64,000 bases of DNA, taken from NCBI GenBank assembly GCA_030147925.1, contig JASBUK010000095.1:1-64000 (forward strand), given 5' to 3'. The notes below the pieces were generated by a model. The model saw only the letters and a list, made by a program, of their open reading frames with translations. It had not been told where the DNA came from and did not search any database. Shown piece after piece: positions 17,948-26,984 of the stretch (within the stretch, counting starts at the first letter, position 1; each line of letters starts with the position of its first letter). The translations under genes and the position numbers were made by a program. Origin of the DNA: Trueperaceae bacterium (lineage in GTDB: Bacteria; Deinococcota; Deinococci; Deinococcales; Trueperaceae).

Positions 17948-18415
17948 ATGAAACTCAAGGAATCCTATAAACCCCGCTCTATTCGTTTTTTAGAGCTCTG
18001 GGAAAACGCGGGCTGGCAGATGAAGGTCTACGGCATCACCTACGAGGGCAAGGATACCGACCCCAAGCTCATCGAGGCCAGTAAGGCCCTTGCTGCCAAG
18101 CTGTTGCCACAGCCCGCCGTCACAGCGGATTACTATGGCGTCGGCTTTATCGGCATTCATCAGGGGCGTTCCTACGACTTTGTGTTTATCGACTGGTGGA
18201 ATTATGAAACCGAGTTGTGCCAGCACAGCTTTTTGCGTCCTTCGGGTCAACCGGACGTGCTCGAGCCCTTGCAAAACTCGGAACTCTCCAGCGACGTTTG
18301 GGATTTGTATCTACTGGCCTTTGAGCGCTCCGCCTGGGTTGAAGAAGTTCTCAAGCGAGCCGATAATCCCGATACAGCAAGCTATTTGCAACGCAGGCTC
18401 AACGAAGATATCTGA
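17948..18415 (+). CDS. Conserved-looking hypothetical protein, 155 residues
   Basis: Not recognised. The protein is soluble and rich in aromatic residues (FIDWWNYETELCQHSFL, SSDVWDLYLLAFERSAWVEE), suggesting a folded alpha/beta domain. The start is supported by TAGGAT exactly 6 bases before the ATG, the leaderless pattern seen elsewhere in the window. The next gene (EamA transporter) begins 15 bases after its stop, so the two are probably one transcript. No signal peptide or membrane helix is seen. Confidence 0.7.
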   Translation: MKLKESYKPRSIRFLELWENAGWQMKVYGITYEGKDTDPKLIEASKALAAKLLPQPAVTADYYGVGFIGIHQGRSYDFVFIDWWNYETELCQHSFLRPSGQPDVLEPLQNSELSSDVWDLYLLAFERSAWVEEVLKRADNPDTASYLQRRLNEDI

Positions 18416-18430
18416 TATTTAGGGCTTGCC

Positions 18431-19291
18431 GTGACACTACTGGCACTCCGCCTGATACTCGCGGCAGCCTTTATTCATGCCAGTTGGAACTTATTGGCCA
18501 AACGCGCTGGCAGCGGCGCTGCTTTTGTATGGCTCGTAGCACTTTTATCCACTTTGTTCTATGCGCCGCTGGTGCTGTTACTCATCTTGCTGCAAAAACC
18601 CAGCATTGGCGGGCTCGAGCTTGCCTTTATGGCTGGTACGGCTCTGCTGCACGTCGGTTATTTTGTCAGCCTGCAAAGGGGCTATGCCGTGGGCGACCTC
18701 TCGCTGGTCTATCCGCTGGCACGCGGCAGTGGCCCCATGCTGGCCACCCTCTTGGCTATCTTACTGTTTAGCGAACGCCCCAGCCCGCTGGCACTCTGGG
18801 GCGCTGCACTAATCGTTATCAGCATCTTTTTTTTAACCGGGGGCTCGAGCGCACCAGCAACTCCGGCAAGCCGTCGGGCACTTGGCTACGGCCTGCTCAC
18901 CGGCAGCTTTATTGCCGCTTATACCCTCTGGGACAAATACGCGGTCAGCATACTGCTAATCCATCCCCTGCTCTACGACTGGGCCTCTAATGCCGGACGT
19001 AGCCTTTTACTAACGCCACATGCTATGCGCCACTGGGCTGGGATAAAAACCCTGTGGTTCAAACGTCGCAAAGAAGTCCTCGGCGTCGCTATCTTAAGTC
19101 CGCTGGCCTATCTGCTGGTATTAAGCGCACTGATCTTTACCCCAGTGAGCTATGTGGCTCCAGCACGCGAAATAAGCATCCTGATCGGCATACTGCTAGG
19201 CACTAGGCTACTGGCCGAGGGAAATACCAAACGCCGCTTAACTGCTGCCAGCGCTATGGTCTTGGGTGTAATTGCCCTGGCACTGGGTTAA
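18431..19291 (+). CDS. EamA-family (DMT superfamily) membrane transporter
   Basis: Ten-helix drug/metabolite transporter of 286 residues made of two EamA repeats. The first runs from FIHASWNLLAKRAG to SLVYPLARGSGPMLA, and the second from GYGLLTGSFIAAYTLWDKYA to SYVAPAREISILIG. The lysine and glycine patterns are typical of metabolite exporters. The substrate is unknown. GTG start at 18431. Probably co-transcribed with the preceding hypothetical gene. It converges on the lipoprotein gene 5 bases away. Confidence 0.88.
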   Translation: MTLLALRLILAAAFIHASWNLLAKRAGSGAAFVWLVALLSTLFYAPLVLLLILLQKPSIGGLELAFMAGTALLHVGYFVSLQRGYAVGDLSLVYPLARGSGPMLATLLAILLFSERPSPLALWGAALIVISIFFLTGGSSAPATPASRRALGYGLLTGSFIAAYTLWDKYAVSILLIHPLLYDWASNAGRSLLLTPHAMRHWAGIKTLWFKRRKEVLGVAILSPLAYLLVLSALIFTPVSYVAPAREISILIGILLGTRLLAEGNTKRRLTAASAMVLGVIALALG

Positions 19292-19295
19292 TGAC

Positions 19296-19796
19296 TCAAT
19301 TCACAATACCCTCGACTAAGGTGGCTTTTGGTAAGGTCTGTAGACCACCTAAAACATTTACGGTAACGGTTCCGACCAGCCGATAAGAGGTTGGTGTTCC
19401 GGCAATGATGGCCGCAATATCGTTAAGAAGCTCCACCCCTTGTAAAAGCGGAATACGGATATCCAACGTCAGTGGGCTCGAGCCCCACGCCGCCAAACTC
19501 AGACCCGCCGGAAAATTGCTGCTAAGAGCCCTGCGCTCGGCCACATAAAAATCAAAATCCAGACCGGCTAATTTCAAAGCAAGGGCATTGGGATTGCTCA
19601 CCACCAACGGCACTCTAAAGACCGCTTCACCCGAGCCAATCAAGGGCGGTTCAAAACTCAGCAGCACCACCCCCTCGGGCGCTACTCTAAAGGTAGGCGC
19701 CTCGATCACTTGACCCAGACCGGGCACACAAGCCGCTAACAGCACAAGCAAAACCAATAAGCTCAGGATATAAGGGATGCGTCTATTCATGCTCAC
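19296..19796 (-). CDS. Lipoprotein with LEA/WHy-like domain
   Basis: 166 residues. A lipoprotein signal with lipobox LLAAC is followed by one beta-sandwich whose pattern (FRVPLVVSNPNALALKLAGLDFDFYV, then SSPLTLDIRIP) is that of LEA14/WHy domains, linked to desiccation and stress tolerance in many bacteria. AAGGAG lies 5 bases before a GTG at 19796, so this start is preferred over the ATG two codons later. A role in desiccation resistance would suit a Deinococcota host but is inference. Confidence 0.75.
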   Translation of the reverse strand: MSMNRRIPYILSLLVLLVLLAACVPGLGQVIEAPTFRVAPEGVVLLSFEPPLIGSGEAVFRVPLVVSNPNALALKLAGLDFDFYVAERRALSSNFPAGLSLAAWGSSPLTLDIRIPLLQGVELLNDIAAIIAGTPTSYRLVGTVTVNVLGGLQTLPKATLVEGIVN

Positions 19797-20007
19797 TAAA
19801 TCTCCTTTGAAGTCTTGGCTGACTATCGGGCTCAATTGAGCCCAGCATAAGCTCGGCACTTAACTAAAGCTGTTTGAAAGACCACTAGCTAAAGTAAGCC
19901 AGCATCTTTAAACCTCTCTTTTGCAAAGTCAGTTCATCATGGCACGACAGCCGCAACTTATATCGCTTGACACCCTGTATTTAGTTTAGATGCTGTGACC
20001 TAAAAAG

Positions 20008-20132
20008 AGGTGGGTAGGAAAATCTCTACTTTCCACTTTTTACTTTCTCCTTGACATCCACTTTGAGACGGCTTTAAGTCAACACTGCTAAGATGTTATT
20101 GACATCTGCCAATAATACCGAAACGCTCTTTA
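20008..20132 (-). repeat. Compound repeat: bipartite repeat joined to truncated structured repeat (copy C)
   Basis: On the minus strand, 20132-20060 reads AAAGAGCGTTTCGGTATTATTGGC..., matching the head of the ~130-bp element (copies at 8889 and 50560). A TTATTG/CAATAA hairpin replaces GGTATTG/CAATACC. It then runs directly into GGAGAAAGTAAAAAGTGGAA and GTAGAGATTTTCCTACCCAC of the bipartite family. The rest of 19860-20227 holds no gene apart from the aldolase leader. Confidence 0.7.
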
Positions 20133-20227
20133 GGACTAATGTCTCTTGAGTAAGGCTAAAAAGACCGTTACCTTATTGACTAAAGAATATTAAATAAAGG
20201 CCCAAGCAGCCAGCTAAGGAGTTGGAG

Positions 20228-21151
20228 ATGACAGATCGAGTACGCGAAATTCTTTCTTATTATCAGGCTGAGAATATCGGAGTACGCACCAATTTAGCCC
20301 GAATGTTAAATCACGGTACCCTGGCAGGTCTCGGCAAGCTAGTCATCCTGCCGGTGGATCAGGGCTTTGAACACGGTCCGGCTCGCAGTTTTGCCGAAAA
20401 CCCCGTCGGCTATGACCCTAACTATCACTTTGAACTGGCCCTGGCCGCCGGTTGTAACGCCTATGCCGCCCCCCTGGGTTTTCTTGAGGCTGCTGCGGCA
20501 GACTACGCGGGTGAAATGCCGCTTATTCTCAAACTCAACAACCACGACTCGATGGCGCCCGATAGCAGCGACCCGATTCCCTCAGTGACCGCCTCAGTGC
20601 AAGACGCCTTGCGACTTGGTTGTGTAGGCATTGGTTACACCATCTACCCGGGATCGGCCATGTTTAAGTCTATGTATGAGGATTTAAGGGCTATCACCCA
20701 GGAGGCCAAGCGCCATGGTTTGGCCGTGGTGGTCTGGTCTTATCCACGGGGCTCGAGCCTGTCCAAACAAGGTGAAACGGCCATCGACATTGCGGCTTAT
20801 GCCGCCCAAATTGCTGCCCAGATGGGTGCAAACCTCATCAAGGTCAAGCTACCGAGCGAACACATAGAGTTAGAGGCCGCCCGCAAGGTCTACCAGGCGC
20901 AAAACATCCCCATCGACACCGTGGCCAAGCGCGTGCGCCACGTGGTGCAAAGCGCTTTCAACGGTAAACGCATCGTGATCTTCTCAGGTGGCTCCAAAAC
21001 CAGTGAAGAGGCCTTCTATGCTGATATTCGCGGTATTCAGGAAGGTGGCGGCTTTGGTTCGATTATTGGCCGCAACTCCTTCCAGCGTCCCAAAGACGAG
21101 GCCGTTAAGTTCTTAAAACGGGTGATGGCTATTTATGCCGGTAAGGCTTAG
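20228..21151 (+). CDS. fbaB: Class I fructose-bisphosphate aldolase (DhnA/FbaB type)
   Basis: Schiff-base aldolase of glycolysis/gluconeogenesis, 307 residues. Landmarks are ILPVDQGFEHGP, GCNAYAAPLGFLE, VGIGYTIYPGS, VVVWSYPRGSS, the probable Schiff-base lysine in LIKVKLPSE, and the phosphate-binding IFSGGSK plus GGFGSIIGRNSFQR at the end. Length fits the family. The ATG at 20228 has AAGGAG 6 bases upstream; the TTG two codons earlier overlaps it. It stands alone with a long repeat-bearing leader and a 286-base gap after it. Confidence 0.93.
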   Translation: MTDRVREILSYYQAENIGVRTNLARMLNHGTLAGLGKLVILPVDQGFEHGPARSFAENPVGYDPNYHFELALAAGCNAYAAPLGFLEAAAADYAGEMPLILKLNNHDSMAPDSSDPIPSVTASVQDALRLGCVGIGYTIYPGSAMFKSMYEDLRAITQEAKRHGLAVVVWSYPRGSSLSKQGETAIDIAAYAAQIAAQMGANLIKVKLPSEHIELEAARKVYQAQNIPIDTVAKRVRHVVQSAFNGKRIVIFSGGSKTSEEAFYADIRGIQEGGGFGSIIGRNSFQRPKDEAVKFLKRVMAIYAGKA

Positions 21152-21224
21152 TTTCTGAAAAAAATATCACTGCGAGCACCCGTTAGCTAAAGAAACGTTT
21201 TGGCAAATGGCGCAAAAGAGTAGG

Positions 21225-21257
21225 GTTCTAGGCTCTACCCAAGTTTCACCTTATCCA
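21225..21257 (+). repeat. 33-bp direct repeat, left copy, before khtT
   Basis: GTTCTAGGC, 9 variable bases, then GTTTCACCTTATCCA. A second copy with identical spacing lies at 23230-23262, 27 of 33 bases matching. The two copies bracket the khtT-khtU pair. Confidence 0.65.
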
Positions 21258-21437
21258 AGGCGGGAGTGAGAAGATAGGTGCAGGACTTTTTGTAGTCGTG
21301 ACTTTTTACTCTGTCAATAACCTGGAAGCTCTAGGCTAAAAGCTCAAGCCTGAGCTTCTTACCATTGCCGGCTGCTGTGAATCATCATTGGTTATCCAAG
21401 ACCAACCCCAGGCCCCACTTGGGCTTAAGATACTTGC

Positions 21438-21932
21438 ATGGAGCAGATAAAGAACGAAATTGAAGTGCGCGAAGTTACCCTACCCGGCGTTGGGGTTAAG
21501 TATGTGATGCCGCTTAGGGCCGGGGGTAATGTCGCCGTCTTGCTGCGTCCGGACGGCACGCGCCAAATCTATCACTTTCTGGAAAACGAAGACCGCCCCT
21601 GCGATCTTATAAAGTTTGATGACGACGAAAGCCAGCAGCTTGCCAATCTCTTGGGACGGCCTCTGGTCAGCGCTCCCGCCGCCTCAGAGCTCGAGCTGGC
21701 CTTAGGTGGGCTGGAAATTGAGTGGGTCACGTTGGACGAAGGCTCCAGTGTGACAGGTAAAACCCTAAAAGAAATGCAGTTTCGCACTAAAACCGGTGCT
21801 TCGATAATTGCCGTCATGCGCGATGATAAGGCTATCCCTAACCCGGGTGCCGACACGGTGCTTAATGCTGGAGACACCCTCTTGGTTATTGGCTCCAAAG
21901 AACAATGTCATCAGGTACGTGACCTCTTGTAG
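21438..21932 (+). CDS. khtT: Potassium/proton antiporter regulatory subunit KhtT-like (RCK_C domain)
   Basis: Cytosolic regulator of a K+/H+ antiporter, 164 residues. The N-terminal half (VREVTLPGVGVKYVMPLRAG) and the C-terminal TrkA-C/RCK_C domain (SVTGKTLKEMQFRTKTGASIIAVMRDD ... LNAGDTLLVIGSKEQ) match KhtT of the Bacillus KhtTU system, where the RCK_C part senses c-di-AMP or nucleotides. TAAGAT stands 6 bases before the ATG, implying a leaderless message. The transporter gene follows 67 bases later. Confidence 0.85.
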   Translation: MEQIKNEIEVREVTLPGVGVKYVMPLRAGGNVAVLLRPDGTRQIYHFLENEDRPCDLIKFDDDESQQLANLLGRPLVSAPAASELELALGGLEIEWVTLDEGSSVTGKTLKEMQFRTKTGASIIAVMRDDKAIPNPGADTVLNAGDTLLVIGSKEQCHQVRDLL

Positions 21933-21999
21933 CAAAAGCATTTATTAGTCACAAAAGTTTGCCACCCTGGTTAACAGATACTCAGGGCAAAGGAGGCAG

Positions 22000-23214
22000 A
22001 TGTCACCCCTGTTAGAACTCGGCGCCATTGCCCTCGGCCTTTATTTAGCGGGTTGGCTGGCGCAAAAGTTGGGGCTTTCCAGCATTATTGGTTACATGCT
22101 GTTGGGCTTGCTGCTAGGTCCCTACGGCTTTTATACCCTTTATGAAGCCACAGCCATCACCGGCATGTTGGGCGAACTCGGCATCCTCATGCTGCTTTTT
22201 TACATGGGGCTCGAGTTCTCGCCACAGCGTTTTTTAGAGGGTGGCCGCGCCACAACTCGGGCCGGACTGCTGGACTTGCTCAACTTTCCGGCGGGTTTTC
22301 TCATCGGGATGCTGTTGGGTTTTGGCTGGCTGGCATCGCTCTTTTTAGGCGGCATAGTCTATATTTCCAGCTCTGGAGTCATCACCAAGCTCTTAATTGA
22401 GCGCAATCTGATTGCCTACCCAGAAGCAGAGCGCAGTCTCGGCGTCCTGGTCTTTGAAGACCTGGCCATGGTCTTTGTTTTGGGTGGTCTGGGTCTTATC
22501 ACCAGCGGCGGCGGCCTGTTAGATTTTGCCGGGGTAGCACTATTTTTTGTCCTTTATTTGCTTCTTATGCGCTATGGCCGGGCGCAGCTCGAGCGCCTGC
22601 TCTCGCGTGAGGGCGAAGCCCTGGTGCTCTTGGCCTTAGCGCTGGTCATCCTCTTTTCTGTAGGCGCTAAAAGCCTGGGCTTTCCCGAGGCCGTGGCCGC
22701 CTTTTTGCTCGGCATGATGGTAGCCGAAAGCCACTTCAAAGAGCGCATTATTGAGACCCTGACTCCTTGGCGGGATGTAGCGGCAGCAGTATTTTTTCTC
22801 GACTTTGGCCTTCATGTAGACGTCTTGGGAGCTTTGGGGCAAATCCCGGCGGCGCTGCTACTTATCGCCGTTACGATTGTTGTTAATCTAGCTACCGGCT
22901 TTTGGGCTGGCCGCCTCACCGGTTTAAGCCCGCGCAGTAGTGTCGGGCATGGTCTTATGCTGATTCCGCGCGGCGAGTTTTCTTTGGTAATTGTCGGCCT
23001 GGCGACAACCGTCAGCAGCATTCCACAAAACATCCGCGACAACTTAGCCGGTATGACCTCCCTTTATGTCATTGCGCTGGTCATTTTGGGCAGCGTGATT
23101 TTCAGGTATTACGACGCCATCACTCAGGTCTTGTCCGCACCCTTTATCAGCCGTGAAGCCCAGGAAGCGGAGCGGCAAAGACAGCAAGAGCTTGAAGCAA
23201 TGACCCTTGATTGA
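22000..23214 (+). CDS. khtU: CPA2-family cation/proton antiporter (KhtU/KefB-like)
   Basis: Membrane antiporter of 404 residues with about 12 helices. Family landmarks are LGLSSIIGYMLLGLLLGPYG, GELGILMLLFYMGLEFSP, YISSSGVI, VFEDLAMVFVLGGLG and LIPRGEFSLVI near the end. Paired with the RCK_C protein it should expel K+ (or Na+) in exchange for protons. There is no KefB-type NAD-binding domain fused at the C-terminus, consistent with a separate KhtT. AAAGGAGG precedes the ATG by 5 bases. The pair lies between 33-bp direct repeats. Confidence 0.88.
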   Translation: MSPLLELGAIALGLYLAGWLAQKLGLSSIIGYMLLGLLLGPYGFYTLYEATAITGMLGELGILMLLFYMGLEFSPQRFLEGGRATTRAGLLDLLNFPAGFLIGMLLGFGWLASLFLGGIVYISSSGVITKLLIERNLIAYPEAERSLGVLVFEDLAMVFVLGGLGLITSGGGLLDFAGVALFFVLYLLLMRYGRAQLERLLSREGEALVLLALALVILFSVGAKSLGFPEAVAAFLLGMMVAESHFKERIIETLTPWRDVAAAVFFLDFGLHVDVLGALGQIPAALLLIAVTIVVNLATGFWAGRLTGLSPRSSVGHGLMLIPRGEFSLVIVGLATTVSSIPQNIRDNLAGMTSLYVIALVILGSVIFRYYDAITQVLSAPFISREAQEAERQRQQELEAMTLD

Positions 23215-23229
23215 GTGTAAGTGAGTGGC

Positions 23230-23262
23230 GTTCTAGGCACTGTTGACGTTTCACCTTATCCA
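23230..23262 (+). repeat. 33-bp direct repeat, right copy, after khtU
   Basis: GTTCTAGGC, 9 variable bases, then GTTTCACCTTATCCA; partner of 21225-21257. It starts 16 bases after the khtU stop. Confidence 0.65.
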
Positions 23263-23338
23263 CGTACTGGAAGAAAGTAGTGAAGGCTTAGACGCAAAGC
23301 GTGAGGGCTGGGTGCTTGCGATGACTCAGGAAAACGCT

Positions 23339-26300
23339 TTAAGCACAACCGGCCTTGGTATATACGGTAAGTTGTCTGATAACCCCGTCGCGGCGGAAAA
23401 CATGTTGACTGAACTCCTCGTTCATAGAGCTACCCATCCCCTCCTGTGAGTCCCCGTCAGCTAGCTGGATAACGATTTTTTCCTGCTCTGCGGCGCGGTA
23501 AACTACGGGTAGTTGACAAAAGGTAAAGGCCAGCGAATCTTTGGGCAAATCAAGCTTTTGTTTTTTGCCGGCCACATCGATATAGCTAAAGACGCCAGGC
23601 TGCTGCTTAAACTCTCGCTCTCTAAGCAAAAGCGGCTTAAAGGAAAGCCGACCTTGTTCCACCCATGCTCCCATTTCACCTAAACGCGTGAGAATTTCCT
23701 CCTTGACCTGGCCGGTCATGCCAGGCTGTTTAGCTCCCTGGCCCGCCGGTGTGTGCGAATAGGGGTCGGTAGGAAAAGCCCCATAGACATCTGGGGTTTT
23801 GTTAAAACCGAGTCCCTGGCGAATGTCATAGTAGGTTTCTGTCAATGCCGATAAGGTAGTCGGTGTCACACCCGCGTCACTAGCCCGCCAGTAGGTTTCC
23901 TGCACGGCCAGCAGCAACTTAGAGACCATATGCCAGTAAATACTGCCCAGACCCTCGTAGGCAAAAAAAGTTCCGGAACGGCCTGTAAAGGACTGGTGAT
24001 CAAACACCTCATCGAACAATTGCAGCACCACATCTGCCTCTGCCTCGACCAGTTTGACCAACTGAGCATCTTGGGGCAGTTGCAGTAGAGCCCGTTTGAC
24101 ATCCTTAGCATTGCGAAATTCGCCGTTAAAGTGATAGGCACCAGACACATCACGGCTGATAACGCTCCGGTCATTGCGCTTAAGCAATGCTAGCAGCAGC
24201 GCTGAGTTCTGCACTTTTGCAGACGGTATGGTGTTTTTTTGTAAAAAGCCCGCTAAGTCCCTATCCGGGTAGAGCATATAGCTGTGCTGGTCGGCTCGAT
24301 ACATAGGGCTATTACGCAAGCTTTTGAGCAGTGTCAAAGACTCATCTGCTGATAAGATACCAGCTGACAAGATCGCCACTTGCCCCTCAAGCATCGCAAA
24401 AAGATGGCTGACCGAAGCTTTTTTGCCGTCTAACTGCAAAATATTGTAGGCGTGGTAAAGCCCGTCCTCGCGTTGATTGGCGCTAAGTGTATGTTCGACA
24501 TAGTGCAAGGCAATATCTAACAAAGCCAGCAGCGCATCTTTGTTTAGTTCTGCCAACTCACCCGAAAGCCCCTTTTCGTAACAATGCCAGCGGTAATTGC
24601 TGGCGGCAATTCCCAGTGCATCCATGACAGCACGGCGCTGCTCATCGCCAAACGTGGTCTGCAAGGCCGCTTGATGCTCGAGCAGAGTCGCATGAACCTT
24701 GTCAAAGAGGGTTTTTAGCTCCCAAGTTATTGGCACGCTACCGCTGGTTTTAGCAAACAAATCCCGGCAAAAAGCTATAAAACGTCGCAAATAACAAACA
24801 GTCACCACAGAAAGACCCTTGCCGACCAAGGCATTGTTGGCATCATTCCATTCCGGGCGCTGGGTGTTCATCCAAATACCACCTTCGGGCACGAAATTAA
24901 CCAGCTTGGCCAGCAGCAGACTGAGCAGTTTTTCCGTTAGGTTAACGTGTAAGACCTTAGCGCTAGCGTCAGGTAGCAATTTGGCATCCGTGCCCAGCAA
25001 AGCAACTTTGGCGGTGATTTGTTTATCCAGTTCCGCATCAAAATCTATGGTGTTGTAGCAGTCTTTTAACAGCGAGGTATAGGGTTTGATTCTGTAGGGC
25101 ACGTTGGCATAGCTAAATATCCTGCGCGCTAACAGAGACTGTAATTTGCCGGGATGAAAGCGTGCGGAAACTTCTAAAAGCTTTTGCAGGTAGATTATCT
25201 GATGGTCGCTCCAGTAACCGATATTGGCCCAGGGATTATCCGGTTCTGGGACTTCCCACTCAATCCCCGCCCGGGTCACACGGTAAGGATTGTAGCCGTC
25301 GGCGGTTGTGGCATTAAGAAACTTGCAAATCATAGTTTCAACAAATTCGGGATAGCTGTAGGCCAGTGCCTCCCAGTTTTGAAAGATGTCGCGCCAATTG
25401 CCCTGATAATCCAGTCGTTGACTACCATCGGGATTTTTTAAGTTGATCGAAAAACGGTTCCAGGGGCGGCTGGGGTCACCGTGTCGGCGGCTAAAGCTGA
25501 GTGGCAGGTATTCATAACAGAGCCGCTCGATATCGGCTACGGCAGTTTCTGCCGCTCTAGTCAGCAAATCGGCGACATTCACTTGCGTCGACAATTCTGC
25601 AAAGAAGCTGGCCACAAGCTCGAGCACTCCCGGATTGCGCACACGCACAAAGTCCAGCAGGTCGGCCTTGTCGATGGTGTAGTTGTCAGCAAAATTGCCA
25701 CCGCGCATAACATTAAAGAGCACGTTGGCAAAATGATGGGCGGCATCGAGCCGGTCAGCTGAATTTTGCAGGCCATCGCTGCTGGCAACAATATCAAGCA
25801 GATTATCCCTCCCCTGCTTGATATCGCTTAATAAGCTTTGCTTTAGTATTGATTTATCCGTCTTCAATTCTCTTAGCAAGGCTGCAATGTCACTGCTGCC
25901 CTGGTTTACCTCGGCTACGAGACTCCACTCCTTTTCCTCACCTGGGGCCAGAGCAAAGTCAGCATTGAGCAGATAAGCACCGCGTTTGCCGCGAATATCG
26001 CTTTCCGGTCGAATGGCGAGACCCTGTCTAAACGCCTCTAACTGCTCCGAGGAAAGCAAATAACAGACCCTCTTAAGACCAATTTGCCAGACGGTAGTCG
26101 CCTTGAGCGATTCGCTGGGTTCGGCCAAGTCGGTCAGAGTGGCGCTGAGCGCAAAAATACCCAGGCCCGTTTGCGGCTCGAGCTCATTGCGTTTATAGGC
26201 ATTGAGCAGATTGCTCATGTTGTTTTGTAAAGTGGTTGTCACTCCGTAGGGTAAAAGGTTCTGCAAACCATCGACAAGACTAACCGGACAACTCTCAACA

Positions 26301-26812
26301 TCATCGTTTTTGAGCCAGGCGGTTCTGACTAAGCCATAGCGGTCACTGCTGCGCCAGGCATAACGAAAGCGTAGTTTAAGATCGTGGTTAATCTCTTCAA
26401 AGACCAGGGTGTCGCCACTGATGTTTTTATACAGATTGCGCTTAAGCCGGTACAAACCACCGTAGCTTGCCGAAAACGGTTCCCATAAGTAACGGCACTC
26501 TTGTCTATCTATCAACAGCACCGTTTTACTGCCGGTGTTCTCACTGTTTTCCGAGAGCTTATCTTCTGTGTAGTAAGGAAATAAAGCCGCCTCGGCATTC
26601 ACCCGGCCAGCACTGAGACCGCCCGTGCTCGAAATAAACAGCCAGTGATCCGTGCTACTGACGATGCTCATAAAAAAGGGCGGCATCCGGTCATAATTCT
26701 CGATGCGGTAGAAGGTCTCACCAAGCATCTCGACATAATTACCCTCAACACTCTTATCCTCATGATGAACAGGACAAGCACCGATATAGACACTCTGATG
26801 TTTTTGACTCAT
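23339..26812 (-). CDS. Very large phosphorylase-like protein of the beta-glucan locus (candidate GH149/GH161/GH94-type)
   Basis: 1157 residues, no signal peptide, so cytosolic. The N-terminal third looks like a beta-sandwich (FFMSIVSSTDHWLFISSTGG near residues 45-65). The rest is helical with aromatic acidic motifs: NWRDIFQNWEALAYSYPEF, NPWANIGYWSDHQIIYL, RSGTFFAYEGLGSIYWHM and QPGMTGQVKEEILTR. The last two recall the C-terminal regions of inverting beta-glucan phosphorylases. Size and neighbours (GH16 laminarinase-like, GH1, sugar importer) suggest a beta-1,3-oligoglucan phosphorylase, by inference only. ATG at 26812 chosen; an upstream TTG at 26830 lacks support. No Shine-Dalgarno is seen. 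Confidence 0.6.
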   Translation of the reverse strand: MSQKHQSVYIGACPVHHEDKSVEGNYVEMLGETFYRIENYDRMPPFFMSIVSSTDHWLFISSTGGLSAGRVNAEAALFPYYTEDKLSENSENTGSKTVLLIDRQECRYLWEPFSASYGGLYRLKRNLYKNISGDTLVFEEINHDLKLRFRYAWRSSDRYGLVRTAWLKNDDVESCPVSLVDGLQNLLPYGVTTTLQNNMSNLLNAYKRNELEPQTGLGIFALSATLTDLAEPSESLKATTVWQIGLKRVCYLLSSEQLEAFRQGLAIRPESDIRGKRGAYLLNADFALAPGEEKEWSLVAEVNQGSSDIAALLRELKTDKSILKQSLLSDIKQGRDNLLDIVASSDGLQNSADRLDAAHHFANVLFNVMRGGNFADNYTIDKADLLDFVRVRNPGVLELVASFFAELSTQVNVADLLTRAAETAVADIERLCYEYLPLSFSRRHGDPSRPWNRFSINLKNPDGSQRLDYQGNWRDIFQNWEALAYSYPEFVETMICKFLNATTADGYNPYRVTRAGIEWEVPEPDNPWANIGYWSDHQIIYLQKLLEVSARFHPGKLQSLLARRIFSYANVPYRIKPYTSLLKDCYNTIDFDAELDKQITAKVALLGTDAKLLPDASAKVLHVNLTEKLLSLLLAKLVNFVPEGGIWMNTQRPEWNDANNALVGKGLSVVTVCYLRRFIAFCRDLFAKTSGSVPITWELKTLFDKVHATLLEHQAALQTTFGDEQRRAVMDALGIAASNYRWHCYEKGLSGELAELNKDALLALLDIALHYVEHTLSANQREDGLYHAYNILQLDGKKASVSHLFAMLEGQVAILSAGILSADESLTLLKSLRNSPMYRADQHSYMLYPDRDLAGFLQKNTIPSAKVQNSALLLALLKRNDRSVISRDVSGAYHFNGEFRNAKDVKRALLQLPQDAQLVKLVEAEADVVLQLFDEVFDHQSFTGRSGTFFAYEGLGSIYWHMVSKLLLAVQETYWRASDAGVTPTTLSALTETYYDIRQGLGFNKTPDVYGAFPTDPYSHTPAGQGAKQPGMTGQVKEEILTRLGEMGAWVEQGRLSFKPLLLREREFKQQPGVFSYIDVAGKKQKLDLPKDSLAFTFCQLPVVYRAAEQEKIVIQLADGDSQEGMGSSMNEEFSQHVFRRDGVIRQLTVYTKAGCA

Positions 26813-26984
26813 AACATAATCACCAACCAACGTGAGGGCCTAGGCCCTCACGCCAAAATTTCTTGATATTTAAGAACCATCCAAAGCTTTTACCTGAATG
26901 TTCACTACGTTTTTAACAAAGTTCGACCAAGTCAGTAAATTGCATTTCCGCGCCGTACCAAAGCAGCATAGTCTCGGCAACCAA

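Noticed and set aside
23243-23449. 68-codon plus-strand frame after khtU
   Set aside because: It overlaps the 3' end of the large minus-strand gene and the 33-bp repeat, and has no ribosome-binding site or known domain.
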